This document shows positions 16,765 to 26,105 of a stretch of DNA of 64,000 nt, piece by piece; position 1 is the stretch's first letter, and each line of letters begins with the position of its first letter. Position numbers and translations under genes: made by a program. The stretch is from contig CP131915.1 in NCBI GenBank assembly GCA_030704225.1, positions 1,054,001-1,118,000 of the forward strand, read 5' to 3'. The notes below the pieces were generated by a model that saw only the letters and a list, made by a program, of their open reading frames with translations, was not told where the DNA came from and ran no database searches. The stretch comes from Kosakonia sp. H02 (GTDB lineage: Bacteria > Pseudomonadota > Gammaproteobacteria > Enterobacterales > Enterobacteriaceae).

Positions 16765-18129
16765 GTGGACCATTTGCCCATTTTCTGTCAATTACGAGGC
16801 CGTGCCTGCCTGCTCGTCGGCGGCGGCGATGTCGCAGAACGTAAAGCTCGCTTGTTACTGGATGCGGGGGCACGGCTTACCGTCAACGCGCTCTTTTTTG
16901 TGCCGCAGTTCACCGTCTGGGCAGAAGAAGGGATGTTGACGCTGGTGGAAGGGGAATTTAGCGAAACGCTGCTGGATGAATGCTGGCTGGCGATTACCGC
17001 CACCGATAACGAAGCGGTTAACCAGCGGGTGAGCGATGCGGCAGAAGTGCGCCGTATCTTCTGCAACGTGGTCGATGCGCCAACCCAGGCAAGTTTTATT
17101 ATGCCGTCGATTATCGACCGCTCGCCGCTGATGGTCGCGGTCTCGTCTGGTGGCACATCGCCCGTGCTGGCGCGTTTACTGCGCGAGAAACTGGAGTCGC
17201 TGCTGCCGCAACATCTGGGTCATGTCGCCAGGTTCGCGGGTCAATTGCGCGGCCGGGTAAAGCGCCATTTCGCCAGCGTCAGCGAACGCCGTCGTTTCTG
17301 GGAGAAATTGTTCGTCAATGACCGGCTTGCCCAGTCATTGGCAAACCAGGATGCACCGGCAGTTGAGAAAATTACCGAACAACTGCTGGCAGAACCGCTG
17401 GATAACCGGGGTGAAGTGGTACTGGTTGGCGCGGGGCCGGGTGATGCCGGGCTGTTGACATTAAAAGGCTTGCAGCAAATCCAGCAGGCAGATGTAGTGG
17501 TGTATGACCGGCTGGTATCCGATGAAATTATGAACCTGGTGCGCCGTGATGCCGACCGCGTTTTCGTTGGCAAACGCGCGGGTTACCACTGTGTGCCGCA
17601 GGAAGAGATCAACCAGATCCTGCTACGCGAAGCGCAAAGCGGTAAACGCGTCGTGCGCCTGAAAGGCGGCGACCCGTTTATTTTCGGGCGCGGCGGCGAA
17701 GAGTTAGAAACGCTCTGTCACGCCGGAGTGCCCTTCTCGGTGGTTCCGGGTATTACAGCGGCTTCCGGCTGTTCGGCTTATTCTGGCATTCCGTTGACGC
17801 ACCGGGATTATGCGCAGAACGTGCGGCTGGTGACTGGCCATTTGAAAACCGGCGGCGAGCTGGACTGGGCGAATCTGGCGGCAGAAAAACAGACGCTGGT
17901 GTTTTATATGGGGCTGAATCAGGCGGCAACGATTCAGGAACAACTGATCACGCACGGTATGCAGGCGGATATGCCGGTGGCGCTGGTGGAAAACGGCACA
18001 TCGGTACAGCAGCGGGTGGTGAGCGGCGGCTTATCACAGTTGGGCGAACTGGCACAGCAGGTGCAAAGCCCGGCGCTGATTATCGTTGGGCGCGTAGTGG
18101 CGCTGCGCGATAAATTGAAGTGGTTTTGA
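16765..18129 (+). CDS. cysG: CysG, siroheme synthase
   Basis: A trifunctional enzyme of 454 residues. The N-terminal half (CysG-B) is an NAD+-dependent dehydrogenase and ferrochelatase (VGGGDVAERKARLLL; S128 in VSSGGTSPVLAR corresponds to the phosphoserine known in Salmonella CysG). The C-terminal half (CysG-A) is the SAM-dependent uroporphyrinogen III methyltransferase (VGAGPGDAGLLTLKG, RLKGGDPFIFGRGGEE). It makes siroheme for NirB and sulfite reductase. The start is GTG at 16765 (read MDHLPIFCQL), as in K-12. It ends the nir operon. Confidence 0.97.
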   Translation: MDHLPIFCQLRGRACLLVGGGDVAERKARLLLDAGARLTVNALFFVPQFTVWAEEGMLTLVEGEFSETLLDECWLAITATDNEAVNQRVSDAAEVRRIFCNVVDAPTQASFIMPSIIDRSPLMVAVSSGGTSPVLARLLREKLESLLPQHLGHVARFAGQLRGRVKRHFASVSERRRFWEKLFVNDRLAQSLANQDAPAVEKITEQLLAEPLDNRGEVVLVGAGPGDAGLLTLKGLQQIQQADVVVYDRLVSDEIMNLVRRDADRVFVGKRAGYHCVPQEEINQILLREAQSGKRVVRLKGGDPFIFGRGGEELETLCHAGVPFSVVPGITAASGCSAYSGIPLTHRDYAQNVRLVTGHLKTGGELDWANLAAEKQTLVFYMGLNQAATIQEQLITHGMQADMPVALVENGTSVQQRVVSGGLSQLGELAQQVQSPALIIVGRVVALRDKLKWF

Positions 18130-18135
18130 TATTTA

Positions 18136-18165
18136 ATGCCTGATGGCAGCTGCGCCATCAGGCAT
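18136..18165. repeat. REP-type palindrome between convergent cysG and trpS
   Basis: ATGCCTGATGGC (18136-18147) and GCCATCAGGCAT (18154-18165) form a perfect 12-bp stem with a 6-nt loop. The core GCCTGATGGC...GCCATCAGGC resembles the classic enterobacterial REP unit. No long T-run follows, but the position at the end of two converging genes suits a transcript-end stabiliser. Confidence 0.75.
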
Positions 18166-18173
18166 TCAATCCA

Positions 18174-19178
18174 TTACGGTTTCGCAACGAACCCAATCGC
18201 TTCGTAAACCTTTTTCAGCGTTTCAGAAGCACGCGCGCTGGCTTTTTCCGCGCCCTCTTTCATCACCTGTTGCAGGAAAGCTTCGTCGTTGCGATAGCGA
18301 TGATAACGCTCCTGCAACTCGGTCAGCATGCCGGAAACGGCGTCCGCCACTTCACCTTTCAGATGACCGTACATTTTGCCTTCGAAGTGCTGCTCCAGTT
18401 CGGCAATGCTCTGACCGGTCACCGCAGAGAGGATATCCAGCAGGTTGGAAACGCCCGCTTTGTTGGCAACGTCATAACGCACAACCGGCGGCTCATCCGA
18501 GTCAGTCACGGCGCGTTTGATTTTTTTCACCACCGATTTTGGATCTTCCAGCAGGCCGATAACGTTGTTGCGGTTATCGTCGGACTTGGACATCTTCTTG
18601 GTCGGCTCCAGCAGCGACATCACGCGCGCGCCGGATTTTGGAATGAACGGCTCAGGCACTTTAAACACATCGCCATAAATCGCGTTGAAGCGCTGCGCGA
18701 TATCGCGGCTCAGCTCCAGATGCTGTTTCTGATCTTCACCCACCGGCACCTGATTGGTCTGATAAAGCAGAATATCCGCCGCCATCAGCACCGGGTAGTC
18801 AAAAAGACCGGCGTTGATGTTTTCTGAATAGCGCGCGGATTTGTCTTTGAACTGGGTCATACGGCTCAGCTCACCAAAATAGGTGTAGCAGTTTAGCGCC
18901 CAGCCCAGTTGGGCATGTTCAGGAACGTGGGACTGCACAAAGATAGTGCTTTTCTGCGGGTCGATACCGCACGCCAGGTACAACGCCAGCGTATCCAGCG
19001 TCGCCTTGCGCAGTTTTTGCGGATCCTGACGCGCGGTAATGGCATGCAGGTCAACGATGCAGTAGATACAGTGATAGTCGTCCTGCATGTTCACCCACTG
19101 ACGCAGCGCACCCATATAGTTGCCAATGGTTAGTTCACCTGAGGGCTGTGCGCCACTAAAAACGATGGGCTTAGTCAT
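18174..19178 (-). CDS. trpS: TrpS, tryptophanyl-tRNA synthetase
   Basis: A class I aminoacyl-tRNA synthetase of 334 residues, equal to K-12 TrpS, that charges tRNA-Trp. The HIGH-like signature is PSGELTIGN near residues 13-21 and the KMSKS loop is present exactly as KMSKS in PTKKMSKSDDN. It is the last gene of the leftward dam cluster, overlapping gph by 8 nt. In K-12 a large frl/yhf block separates cysG from trpS; here they are adjacent. Confidence 0.98.
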   Translation of the reverse strand: MTKPIVFSGAQPSGELTIGNYMGALRQWVNMQDDYHCIYCIVDLHAITARQDPQKLRKATLDTLALYLACGIDPQKSTIFVQSHVPEHAQLGWALNCYTYFGELSRMTQFKDKSARYSENINAGLFDYPVLMAADILLYQTNQVPVGEDQKQHLELSRDIAQRFNAIYGDVFKVPEPFIPKSGARVMSLLEPTKKMSKSDDNRNNVIGLLEDPKSVVKKIKRAVTDSDEPPVVRYDVANKAGVSNLLDILSAVTGQSIAELEQHFEGKMYGHLKGEVADAVSGMLTELQERYHRYRNDEAFLQQVMKEGAEKASARASETLKKVYEAIGFVAKP

Positions 19179-19932
19179 TTTTCATTTCCTGATGTTCACT
19201 GAGCGGGAGCCCGAGTGCGGGCAGTAAATCTTTAAAATGGTCGAACACGTAGTCCGGCTCACTTAAGGTAATCGCTTCGCCGTAGTTATACCCATACGTC
19301 AGGCCAACAGAGACGCTGCCTGCCGCCTGCGCGGCGCGAATATCATTGCGGGAATCCCCGACGAAGAGTAACTCATGCGGTTGAATATGCAGTTTTTCGC
19401 ACACCAGCAGCAGCGGTTCCGGATGCGGTTTTTTATTCACCACATCATCGCCGCCGACCACGAAGGTAAAGTATTTGGCGATATCCAGCGCTTCCAGCAG
19501 CGGTGCCACAAACGGCGTCGGTTTGTTAGTCACCAGTGCCAGCGGCAGGCCTTTGGCGTGCAGCGCCACCAGGGTTTCCGCCACATCCGGGAACAGAAAA
19601 CTGCCCTCTTCGACGGTCTCTTCGTAGTAGCGATTAAACAGTTTACGCAGCATCCCGATCTGCTCTGCCTGCGGAATATCACCGGTATCAATATCAGGTT
19701 TGCCCTGCGAGACGCGCTGAAAAGCACGCTCCTGGCGGGCCCAGTTAAACGCGCGCTCCATCAGCACATCCGCGCCGTTCCCAATCCAGGTTACCACGCG
19801 CGCTTCGCCGGCCTGCGGGAGCTCCAGCGCATATAACGCGCTGTCCACGGCTGCCGTCAGACCCGGCGCACTGTCTACTAACGTGCCGTCGAGATCGAAC
19901 GCGACACCCTGAATCAACTGCATTTTATCCAT
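19171..19932 (-). CDS. gph: Gph, phosphoglycolate phosphatase
   Basis: A HAD-superfamily phosphatase of 253 residues. Motif I is GVAFDLDGTLVDSAPG with the nucleophile aspartate, motif II is VTNKPTP, and the late acidic motif is FVGDSRNDIRAA. It removes phosphate from 2-phosphoglycolate, which arises in repair of 3'-phosphoglycolate DNA ends. It overlaps both rpe (8 nt) and trpS (8 nt), so the three are translated as a coupled set. Confidence 0.96.
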   Translation of the reverse strand: MDKMQLIQGVAFDLDGTLVDSAPGLTAAVDSALYALELPQAGEARVVTWIGNGADVLMERAFNWARQERAFQRVSQGKPDIDTGDIPQAEQIGMLRKLFNRYYEETVEEGSFLFPDVAETLVALHAKGLPLALVTNKPTPFVAPLLEALDIAKYFTFVVGGDDVVNKKPHPEPLLLVCEKLHIQPHELLFVGDSRNDIRAAQAAGSVSVGLTYGYNYGEAITLSEPDYVFDHFKDLLPALGLPLSEHQEMKND

Positions 19933-20602
19933 GACTTACCTTCGCCAGTTCGCTACGCATTTCATCAATAACCTGTTTGTAATCCGGCTGGCCAAAAATC
20001 GCCGAACCCGCGACGAACATATCTGCGCCTGCGGCAGCGATTTCACCAATGTTGCTCGCCTTCACACCGCCATCAACTTCCAGGCGAATATCCAGGCCAG
20101 AAGCATCAATACGACGGCGCACTTCGCGCAGTTTGTCCAGCGTGTGTGGAATAAAAGACTGGCCGCCAAAACCGGGGTTAACGGACATCAGCAAAATGAC
20201 GTCCAGCTTATCCATTACATGATCCAGATAACTCAGCGGTGTGGCCGGGTTAAACACCAACCCCGCTTTACAGCCATGCTCTTTGATAAGCTGCAATGTG
20301 CGGTCAATATGTTCAGAGGCTTCTGGATGAAAAGTGATGATGCTGGCGCCAGCTTCGGCGAAGTCCGGCACCAGGCGGTCGACCGGTTTGACCATCAGAT
20401 GCACATCGATAGGCGCGGTGATGCCGTAGTTGCGTAGCGCTTTCAGCACCATCGGCCCGATAGTCAGGTTCGGCACGTAGTGGTTATCCATCACGTCGAA
20501 ATGAACGACGTCGCCGCCGGCGGCCAGCACGCTGGCGGTATCTTCGCCCAGACGGGCAAAATCAGCCGACAGAATTGAAGGGGCAATTAAATACTGTTTC
20601 AT
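19925..20602 (-). CDS. rpe: Rpe, ribulose-5-phosphate 3-epimerase
   Basis: A 225-residue TIM-barrel enzyme of the pentose phosphate pathway interconverting ribulose 5-phosphate and xylulose 5-phosphate. Conserved metal and catalytic segments are IAPSILSADF, VVHFDVMDNHYVPN, DVHLMV, MSVNPGFGGQ and RLEVDGGV. The start at 20602 (MKQYLIAPS) is chosen because AGGAG lies 6 nt upstream; an ATG two codons earlier at 20608 is too close to it. Length equals K-12 Rpe. Confidence 0.97.
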   Translation of the reverse strand: MKQYLIAPSILSADFARLGEDTASVLAAGGDVVHFDVMDNHYVPNLTIGPMVLKALRNYGITAPIDVHLMVKPVDRLVPDFAEAGASIITFHPEASEHIDRTLQLIKEHGCKAGLVFNPATPLSYLDHVMDKLDVILLMSVNPGFGGQSFIPHTLDKLREVRRRIDASGLDIRLEVDGGVKASNIGEIAAAGADMFVAGSAIFGQPDYKQVIDEMRSELAKVSHG

Positions 20603-20658
20603 CCGCATCTCCTTGAGAAATTAGGGTTCGGCAGGCTGGCGGCGCGGTGAACGCGGTG

Positions 20659-21480
20659 TTACAGGGGAGCCGGGCGGTAGAGCGCCAGCAATTCATCCAC
20701 CTTTTTGCGTGTCCCACCGTTACTGCTGATACTGCGTCGCACTTTCACCACATGCAATTTTGCCTGACGGTACCATTCACGCGTTAACAGCGTGTCATGG
20801 TTGGAAATCAACACCGGGATCCGGTTCTGCACCAGGTTTTCCGCAATCGCGGCCAGATGAGCCTGCTGCTCAAGACTAAAGCTGTTCGTGTGGTAAGCCG
20901 TAAAGTTCGCCGTCGCAGAAAGCGGTGCGTAAGGCGGATCGCAGTAGATAACGGAGTTCACGTCCGCACGCGCCATGCTCTCAGCGTAAGATTCGCAGTA
21001 AAAGAAGGCATTCTGCGCTTTTTCTGCGAAGTGATACAACTCAGCTTCCGGGAAATAGGGCTTTTTATAGCGCCCGAACGGTACATTAAATTCGCCGCGC
21101 AGGTTGTAACGACACAGGCCATTGTAGCCATGCCGGTTGAGGTATAAAAACAGCAGCGCGCGCCGGAAAGGATCCTGGCATTGGTTGAACTCTTCGCGCA
21201 GCCGGTAATACACCTCGGATTGATTCGCCTGCGGGACGAACAGCGCCCGCGCATGATGAACGTACTCATCGGGGCGGTCTTTGACGATGTTATAAAGACT
21301 GATTAAGTCGCTGTTGATATCAGCAAGGATATAGCGGGAGAACGACGTGTTAAGGAACACCGAACCCGCGCCGACGAACGGCTCGATCAGGCATTCGCCC
21401 TGGGGCAAATGCCTTCCGATATCGTCCAGCAGGGGGTACTTGCCCCCTGCCCATTTCAAAAAAGCGCGATTCTTTTTCAT
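20659..21480 (-). CDS. dam: Dam, DNA adenine methyltransferase (GATC)
   Basis: A 273-residue N6-adenine methyltransferase. The SAM-binding motif is FVGAGS at residues 35-40 and the catalytic motif is DPPY at 181-184, in the alpha-group order. FLKWAGGK at the N-terminus and RYNLRGEFNVPFG are typical of Dam. It marks GATC sites for mismatch repair, replication timing and gene control. E. coli Dam is 278 residues; the short C-terminal tail accounts for the difference. The chromosomal setting between damX and rpe argues against a phage orphan. Confidence 0.98.
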   Translation of the reverse strand: MKKNRAFLKWAGGKYPLLDDIGRHLPQGECLIEPFVGAGSVFLNTSFSRYILADINSDLISLYNIVKDRPDEYVHHARALFVPQANQSEVYYRLREEFNQCQDPFRRALLFLYLNRHGYNGLCRYNLRGEFNVPFGRYKKPYFPEAELYHFAEKAQNAFFYCESYAESMARADVNSVIYCDPPYAPLSATANFTAYHTNSFSLEQQAHLAAIAENLVQNRIPVLISNHDTLLTREWYRQAKLHVVKVRRSISSNGGTRKKVDELLALYRPAPL

Positions 21481-21547
21481 GCTGACTGATTACTTACACT
21501 CTCTCCGGCTGTGGAGAAAGCTCCGACAGCATCCTGCGCTTTATACA

Positions 21548-22828
21548 TTACTTCAGATCGGACTGAACCTGATGCAGCGGCTTAGCCCACGGGTTTTTCG
21601 CCTGGACATCTGCGGGCAGCGCGGCAACAGCACGTTTTGCCTCGTCTTTCGACGCATACACACCGCTCACCAGTACATACCACGGCTGACCATTACGCGT
21701 TGTCTGATAGACCACGAAGTTTTTCAGGTTCTCTTTCTTCGCCCACGCATTCAGGTTGTTGTAGTTCGACGAACTGCTCAGTTGCAGGGTGTAGTGGCTA
21801 CCTGGCGCAGATTTCAGCGCACCGACATTCCCGGTTGAGGTGCCGCCGCTCGTCGCAGGTGCCGCGCTGGCAGTCGCTTTCGGCTGCGCAGGGGTCGCGG
21901 TTGCCGCAGGTGCTTTCACCGGCGCGCTCGCGGTGGTTTCAGTACGTTTCGGCGTCTGCGCAACCGGTTTTGATTCCGCTTTTGGCTCGGCTTTCGCCAC
22001 GGGCGCTTTCACGGCCGGTTTCGGCTCAATCACCATCTGCTTGCGTTCAGTACGCGGCGTTTCACCGGACATTGGCTGCTGGTGAGTTGCTGCGCCGTTG
22101 CCGTTGCCATTACGCACCGGCGCGACCGTGGCCGGTTCTGTTGGCAGGGTCGAAGTGGCGGCATTATCGATTTGCGTCTGGTTTTGCGGCTGTGACAGCG
22201 CCGTATTCAGATCGCCCTGCACTTCCACACGATTTTGCCCTTCCGGTGTTGCCGGTGCCTGACCTTGCGACGGCGTAGAGGAAATCGGCGGCAGAGAGAC
22301 ATCTTGCTGGGCTGGCGCATTGTCTGCGGCCTGCGGCTGAGTACCTGGCGCTGGCTGTGCGCCATTTGCCTGATCTGCCGGGCTCGCGGTCATGCCCGCA
22401 TTTTCATTATTACCGGAGAGATCGATACTTTTCTCGCCCGATGGATTCTGTTCGTTATTTGTTGTCGGTGCGGGGGATTTCAGCGCAGAGCCGATACCGA
22501 CAATCAACAGCAGCAGCACCAGAATGCCAACGCCCATCATTACGTACTGACGAGAGGCTGGCTTCGCGGCGGCGGCTTTCTTACGCTTACGCGGACGACG
22601 TTCTTCCCGCTCCTCGTCCAGAGCGGCTTCATCTTCTTCGTAGCTCTCTTCTTCACGCTCATCACGCGCCCGGCGGGAACGTGAAGGACGGCGATCGTCG
22701 GCATCCACATCAACATCATCAAAGTTGATCTGCGGATCGTCGACACGCTCGGAAGATTGACGAGAACGACCAGGGCGACGATCGCTGGGATCGGGTTTCA
22801 GCTCGTCTTCTGGTTTGAATTCATCCAT
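21548..22828 (-). CDS. damX: DamX, SPOR-domain cell-division protein
   Basis: A bitopic inner membrane protein of 426 residues. A charged cytoplasmic part (about 1-94) is followed by one membrane helix (about 95-116), a long low-complexity periplasmic linker rich in A, P, Q and T, and a C-terminal SPOR domain (about 343-426, GSHYTLQLSSSSNY...) that binds denuded septal peptidoglycan. DamX gathers at the division ring and affects bile resistance and filamentation in E. coli. The gene lies between aroB and dam as in K-12. Confidence 0.96.
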   Translation of the reverse strand: MDEFKPEDELKPDPSDRRPGRSRQSSERVDDPQINFDDVDVDADDRRPSRSRRARDEREEESYEEDEAALDEEREERRPRKRKKAAAAKPASRQYVMMGVGILVLLLLIVGIGSALKSPAPTTNNEQNPSGEKSIDLSGNNENAGMTASPADQANGAQPAPGTQPQAADNAPAQQDVSLPPISSTPSQGQAPATPEGQNRVEVQGDLNTALSQPQNQTQIDNAATSTLPTEPATVAPVRNGNGNGAATHQQPMSGETPRTERKQMVIEPKPAVKAPVAKAEPKAESKPVAQTPKRTETTASAPVKAPAATATPAQPKATASAAPATSGGTSTGNVGALKSAPGSHYTLQLSSSSNYNNLNAWAKKENLKNFVVYQTTRNGQPWYVLVSGVYASKDEAKRAVAALPADVQAKNPWAKPLHQVQSDLK

Positions 22829-22916
22829 TTAACACCCCACACAAAGGCGTATGCCACGTCATGCATATCGCCCGAAGTTAAACGCCACGCAGCGCGTGAC
22901 CAGACCTTTCTAATCG

Positions 22917-24005
22917 TTACGCCTGCTGGCAATCAGCAATAGCGCCAAGTACTACGTCGTGCGACACTCCGCCGCGAACTTCACTCTTCCCTATTGCCAG
23001 CGGGAGCACTAAACGCATCTCTCCCGCCAACACTTTTTTGTCGCGCATCATATGCGGCAGGTAAGCCTGCGCGGACATTTCGCGCGGCCCGTGAACCGGC
23101 AAACCAGCGCGTTTGAGCAACGCTTTAATACGCTGCGTATCGGCAGTACTAAACTGCCCGAGGCGCTCTGACGCATGTGCCGCCATCACCATACCGGCGG
23201 CAACGGCTTCACCGTGCAGCCAGTTACCGTAGCCCATTTCCGCTTCGATAGCATGGCCGAAGGTATGCCCCAGATTCAGTAAAGCACGTAAGCCCATTTC
23301 CCGCTCATCGGCAGCGACGACATCAGCTTTAAGCTCACAACAGCGGCGAATACAGTACGCCAGCGTCGGGCCATCAAGACGCAGCAGCGCATCCATATTC
23401 TCCTCAAGCCAGTTAAAGAACTCGCCGTCGAGAATAATGCCGTATTTGATCACTTCCGCGAGGCCGGAGGACAATTCGCGGGCAGGGAGGGTTGCCAGGC
23501 AATCAAGATCAATCACAACCGACGCAGGCTGATAAAACGCGCCAATCATGTTTTTGCCCAGGGGGTGGTTTACCGCCGTTTTACCGCCAACGGAGGAGTC
23601 AACCTGAGAAAGGAGCGTGGTCGGCACCTGAATAAAGCGCACGCCGCGCTGGTAGCTGGCCGCAGCAAAGCCGGTTAAATCACCGATAACGCCGCCGCCG
23701 AGCGCGACCAGTGTGGTATCGCGCCCGTGAGGTTTTTGCAACAGTGCGGTGAAGACCGTGTCCATAACCGCCAGGCTTTTGTACTGCTCGCCGTCTGGCA
23801 GAATCACGCTATCAACGTTGACGCCAGCCTGTTCAAGAACGCGGCGAACGCTATCAAGATAGAGCGGAGCCAGTGTCTCATTGGTGACCAGCATAACCTG
23901 ATCACCAGACTTCAGAGGCGCGAAGGAAGCTGGATCGTTGAACAAACCAGCCGCGATGGTGATAGGGTAACTACGTTCCCCGAGAGTGACGGTGATCCTC
24001 TCCAT
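22917..24005 (-). CDS. aroB: AroB, 3-dehydroquinate synthase
   Basis: The second enzyme of the shikimate pathway, converting DAHP to 3-dehydroquinate; NAD+ and Zn2+/Co2+ dependent. The protein is 362 residues, equal to K-12. Visible family motifs are LPDGEQYKS, ALGGGVIGDLTGFAA, VPTTLLSQVDSSVGGKTAVNH, the metal ligands in LNLGHTFGHAIE and WLHGEAVAAG. It is downstream of aroK with 55 nt between them. Confidence 0.98.
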   Translation of the reverse strand: MERITVTLGERSYPITIAAGLFNDPASFAPLKSGDQVMLVTNETLAPLYLDSVRRVLEQAGVNVDSVILPDGEQYKSLAVMDTVFTALLQKPHGRDTTLVALGGGVIGDLTGFAAASYQRGVRFIQVPTTLLSQVDSSVGGKTAVNHPLGKNMIGAFYQPASVVIDLDCLATLPARELSSGLAEVIKYGIILDGEFFNWLEENMDALLRLDGPTLAYCIRRCCELKADVVAADEREMGLRALLNLGHTFGHAIEAEMGYGNWLHGEAVAAGMVMAAHASERLGQFSTADTQRIKALLKRAGLPVHGPREMSAQAYLPHMMRDKKVLAGEMRLVLPLAIGKSEVRGGVSHDVVLGAIADCQQA

Positions 24006-24060
24006 GACGCGACATCCACCTTAGTTGCTTAAACCCGCAGGCCTGTGTATTAAGCCAGAA

Positions 24061-24582
24061 TTAGTTGCTTTCCAGCATATGAATAATCTGGTTTGCCACC
24101 ACTTTAGCGCTCTGATCGTCGGTGCGAATGGTCACGTCGGCAATCTCTTCATACAGCGGATTACGTTCGTCGGCCAACGCTTCCAACACTTCGCGCGGCG
24201 GTGCGTCCACTTGTAAAAGCGGGCGTTTTTTATCACGTTGAGTGCGAGCCAATTGCTTTTCGATAGTGGTTTCCAGATAAACCACCACACCGCGGGCGGA
24301 GAGACGATTACGGGTTTCGCGAGACTTCACAGAGCCGCCGCCGGTCGCCAGCACGATGCCCTGTTTTTCGGTCAGCTCATTGATGATTTTTTCTTCGCGA
24401 TCGCGGAAACCTTCTTCACCTTCAACATCGAAGACCCAGCCCACATCAGCTCCGGTTCGTTTCTCAATCTCTTGATCAGAATCGTAAAATTCCATATTGA
24501 GTTGTTGAGCTAACTGACGCCCAATAGTGCTTTTGCCGGCACCCATAGGCCCAACCAGAAAGATATTGCGTTTCTCTGCCAT
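24061..24582 (-). CDS. aroK: AroK, shikimate kinase I
   Basis: A 173-residue P-loop kinase (Walker A GPMGAGKST, residues 11-19) that phosphorylates shikimate. The shikimate site segments DSDQEIEKRTGADV and GGGSV are present, and RDKKRPLL is the adenine-side arginine region. It is the first gene of the leftward cluster aroK-aroB-damX-dam-rpe-gph-trpS. The 287 bp upstream, up to hofQ, hold its promoter region; no clear box was picked out there. Confidence 0.98.
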   Translation of the reverse strand: MAEKRNIFLVGPMGAGKSTIGRQLAQQLNMEFYDSDQEIEKRTGADVGWVFDVEGEEGFRDREEKIINELTEKQGIVLATGGGSVKSRETRNRLSARGVVVYLETTIEKQLARTQRDKKRPLLQVDAPPREVLEALADERNPLYEEIADVTIRTDDQSAKVVANQIIHMLESN

Positions 24583-24869
24583 TTTTTCGGTACTACTAAG
24601 ACTATTCGTTGATGATAAACCCGCTTCGCAGACACGCAGCGTAGCAGGACATGAACTGAAACCTCATATGCGATAGTGCGAGAGTCAGATCGAAAATTAT
24701 CTCAGTACTCCGGCTTGTTTGGCAACTGAATAAACACGTTACCCTTCTCACCACGCTTTGCTATACGGAGACCACTGACGCTCAAATCGGTACTCCTTGT
24801 AAGCTAAATCAACTCTCACGTCAAACACCTGAGCCAAGTTACGGGGTAAAAAGGGGTGTTACGGCAGAT

Positions 24870-26105
24870 TTAATGTACCGCTGCCAGCCTGGGGGTGATA
24901 AAGACCACCAGCTCGCGCCGTTCATTATCTTTTTCATCCTGGCGAAACAATCGCCCGAAACCGGGAATCGCCCCAAGCCCTGGAACTCGTGCCTGGCCGG
25001 CGGTGTTTTTCTGCGAGAAGATGCCGCCAAGTGCCAGCGTTTCGCCGCTTTTCACCTCCACCTGGGTTTCAATTTCCTGTTTATCAATGGCCAGCGCGTC
25101 TCCCCCGGCCTGCTGCAACACCTGTCCTGGCATATTCTGGCTGATGCGCAATTTCAGGCGTACCCGTTTATCGGGCAGCACGGTTGGAGTGACTTCCATC
25201 CCCAACACGGCTTCTTTAAATTCCACTGCCGTATTTCCGTTCTCCCCGCTGGCGACCTGATAGGGAATTTCGCTGCCCTGTTTGATACTTGCAGGCTGTA
25301 AGTGTGATGCCAGCAAGCGCGGGCTGGCAATAATCTCCAATTGTTGCTGTTGCTCAAGGGCGGAAAGTTCCAGCTCCAGTAACCGTGCATTAATGCTGCC
25401 AATATTAAAACCGACGCGGGTGGTGGCGGTAGCAACGGAGAGATCCGCCGACAGACCGCTCATTTGCCCGCGAGTTGCTGGGGTATCCTGAGCAAGCCCC
25501 CACTTTACGCCCAGTTCACGCAGACTTTTTTCATTGATGGTGACAATGTATGCCGCCAGTTCAACCTGCTCGACCGGCAGGTCCATCTGGGAGACCCATT
25601 TTTCCAGCGCGGCTATCCCTTCTTTATTATCACGGACCAGCAGTCGGTTAAGCCGTGTATCCACCGTAATCGTCCCCAGCGGGCTGAGCAATTTGTCCCC
25701 GGCTTTCGCCAGTTCACTGGCATCCGCATAGCGCAGCGTAATGCTACGCGTGAGCTTTGGCGCATTCTGTTTGCGCTTTGTCTGAGCCGCTTCCTGCTCC
25801 GCCTGCTTCTGTTGCTGCCATGAAGCCGTATGGACCAGCCAGATATTACCTTGCTGATTCAGCGTTAATCCGGCACTGGCCGCCACGGTATGTAACGCCT
25901 GGGGCCAGGGCACATCTGTCAGGTTAAGCGACACGTTGCCGCTGACTTGTGGCGGAATCACGATATTCTGTTTTTCCAGCGCTACCAGCGCCTGTAACAC
26001 CTGGGTGACGGGCACTTCATCGACGGAGAGAGTGACCAGGTTTGTTGCCGTAGTGCAGGCCACCGGCAGACTAAAGAGCACGACGCTCGCTATCCATTTT
26101 CGCAT
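24870..26105 (-). CDS. hofQ: HofQ, secretin-like DNA-utilisation porin
   Basis: A 411-residue secretin of the ComE/PilQ family. It begins with a signal peptide (MRKWIASVVLFSLPVAC...). N-terminal domains (VTQVLQALVALEKQNIVIPP; SITLRYADASELAKAGDKLLSP) precede the secretin core ending VEVKSGETLALGGIF and RRELVVFITPRL. In E. coli HofQ forms the outer-membrane pore needed to use DNA as a carbon source. The start overlaps the 3' end of hofP by 35 nt. All genes of the set appear intact. Confidence 0.95.
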   Translation of the reverse strand: MRKWIASVVLFSLPVACTTATNLVTLSVDEVPVTQVLQALVALEKQNIVIPPQVSGNVSLNLTDVPWPQALHTVAASAGLTLNQQGNIWLVHTASWQQQKQAEQEAAQTKRKQNAPKLTRSITLRYADASELAKAGDKLLSPLGTITVDTRLNRLLVRDNKEGIAALEKWVSQMDLPVEQVELAAYIVTINEKSLRELGVKWGLAQDTPATRGQMSGLSADLSVATATTRVGFNIGSINARLLELELSALEQQQQLEIIASPRLLASHLQPASIKQGSEIPYQVASGENGNTAVEFKEAVLGMEVTPTVLPDKRVRLKLRISQNMPGQVLQQAGGDALAIDKQEIETQVEVKSGETLALGGIFSQKNTAGQARVPGLGAIPGFGRLFRQDEKDNERRELVVFITPRLAAVH

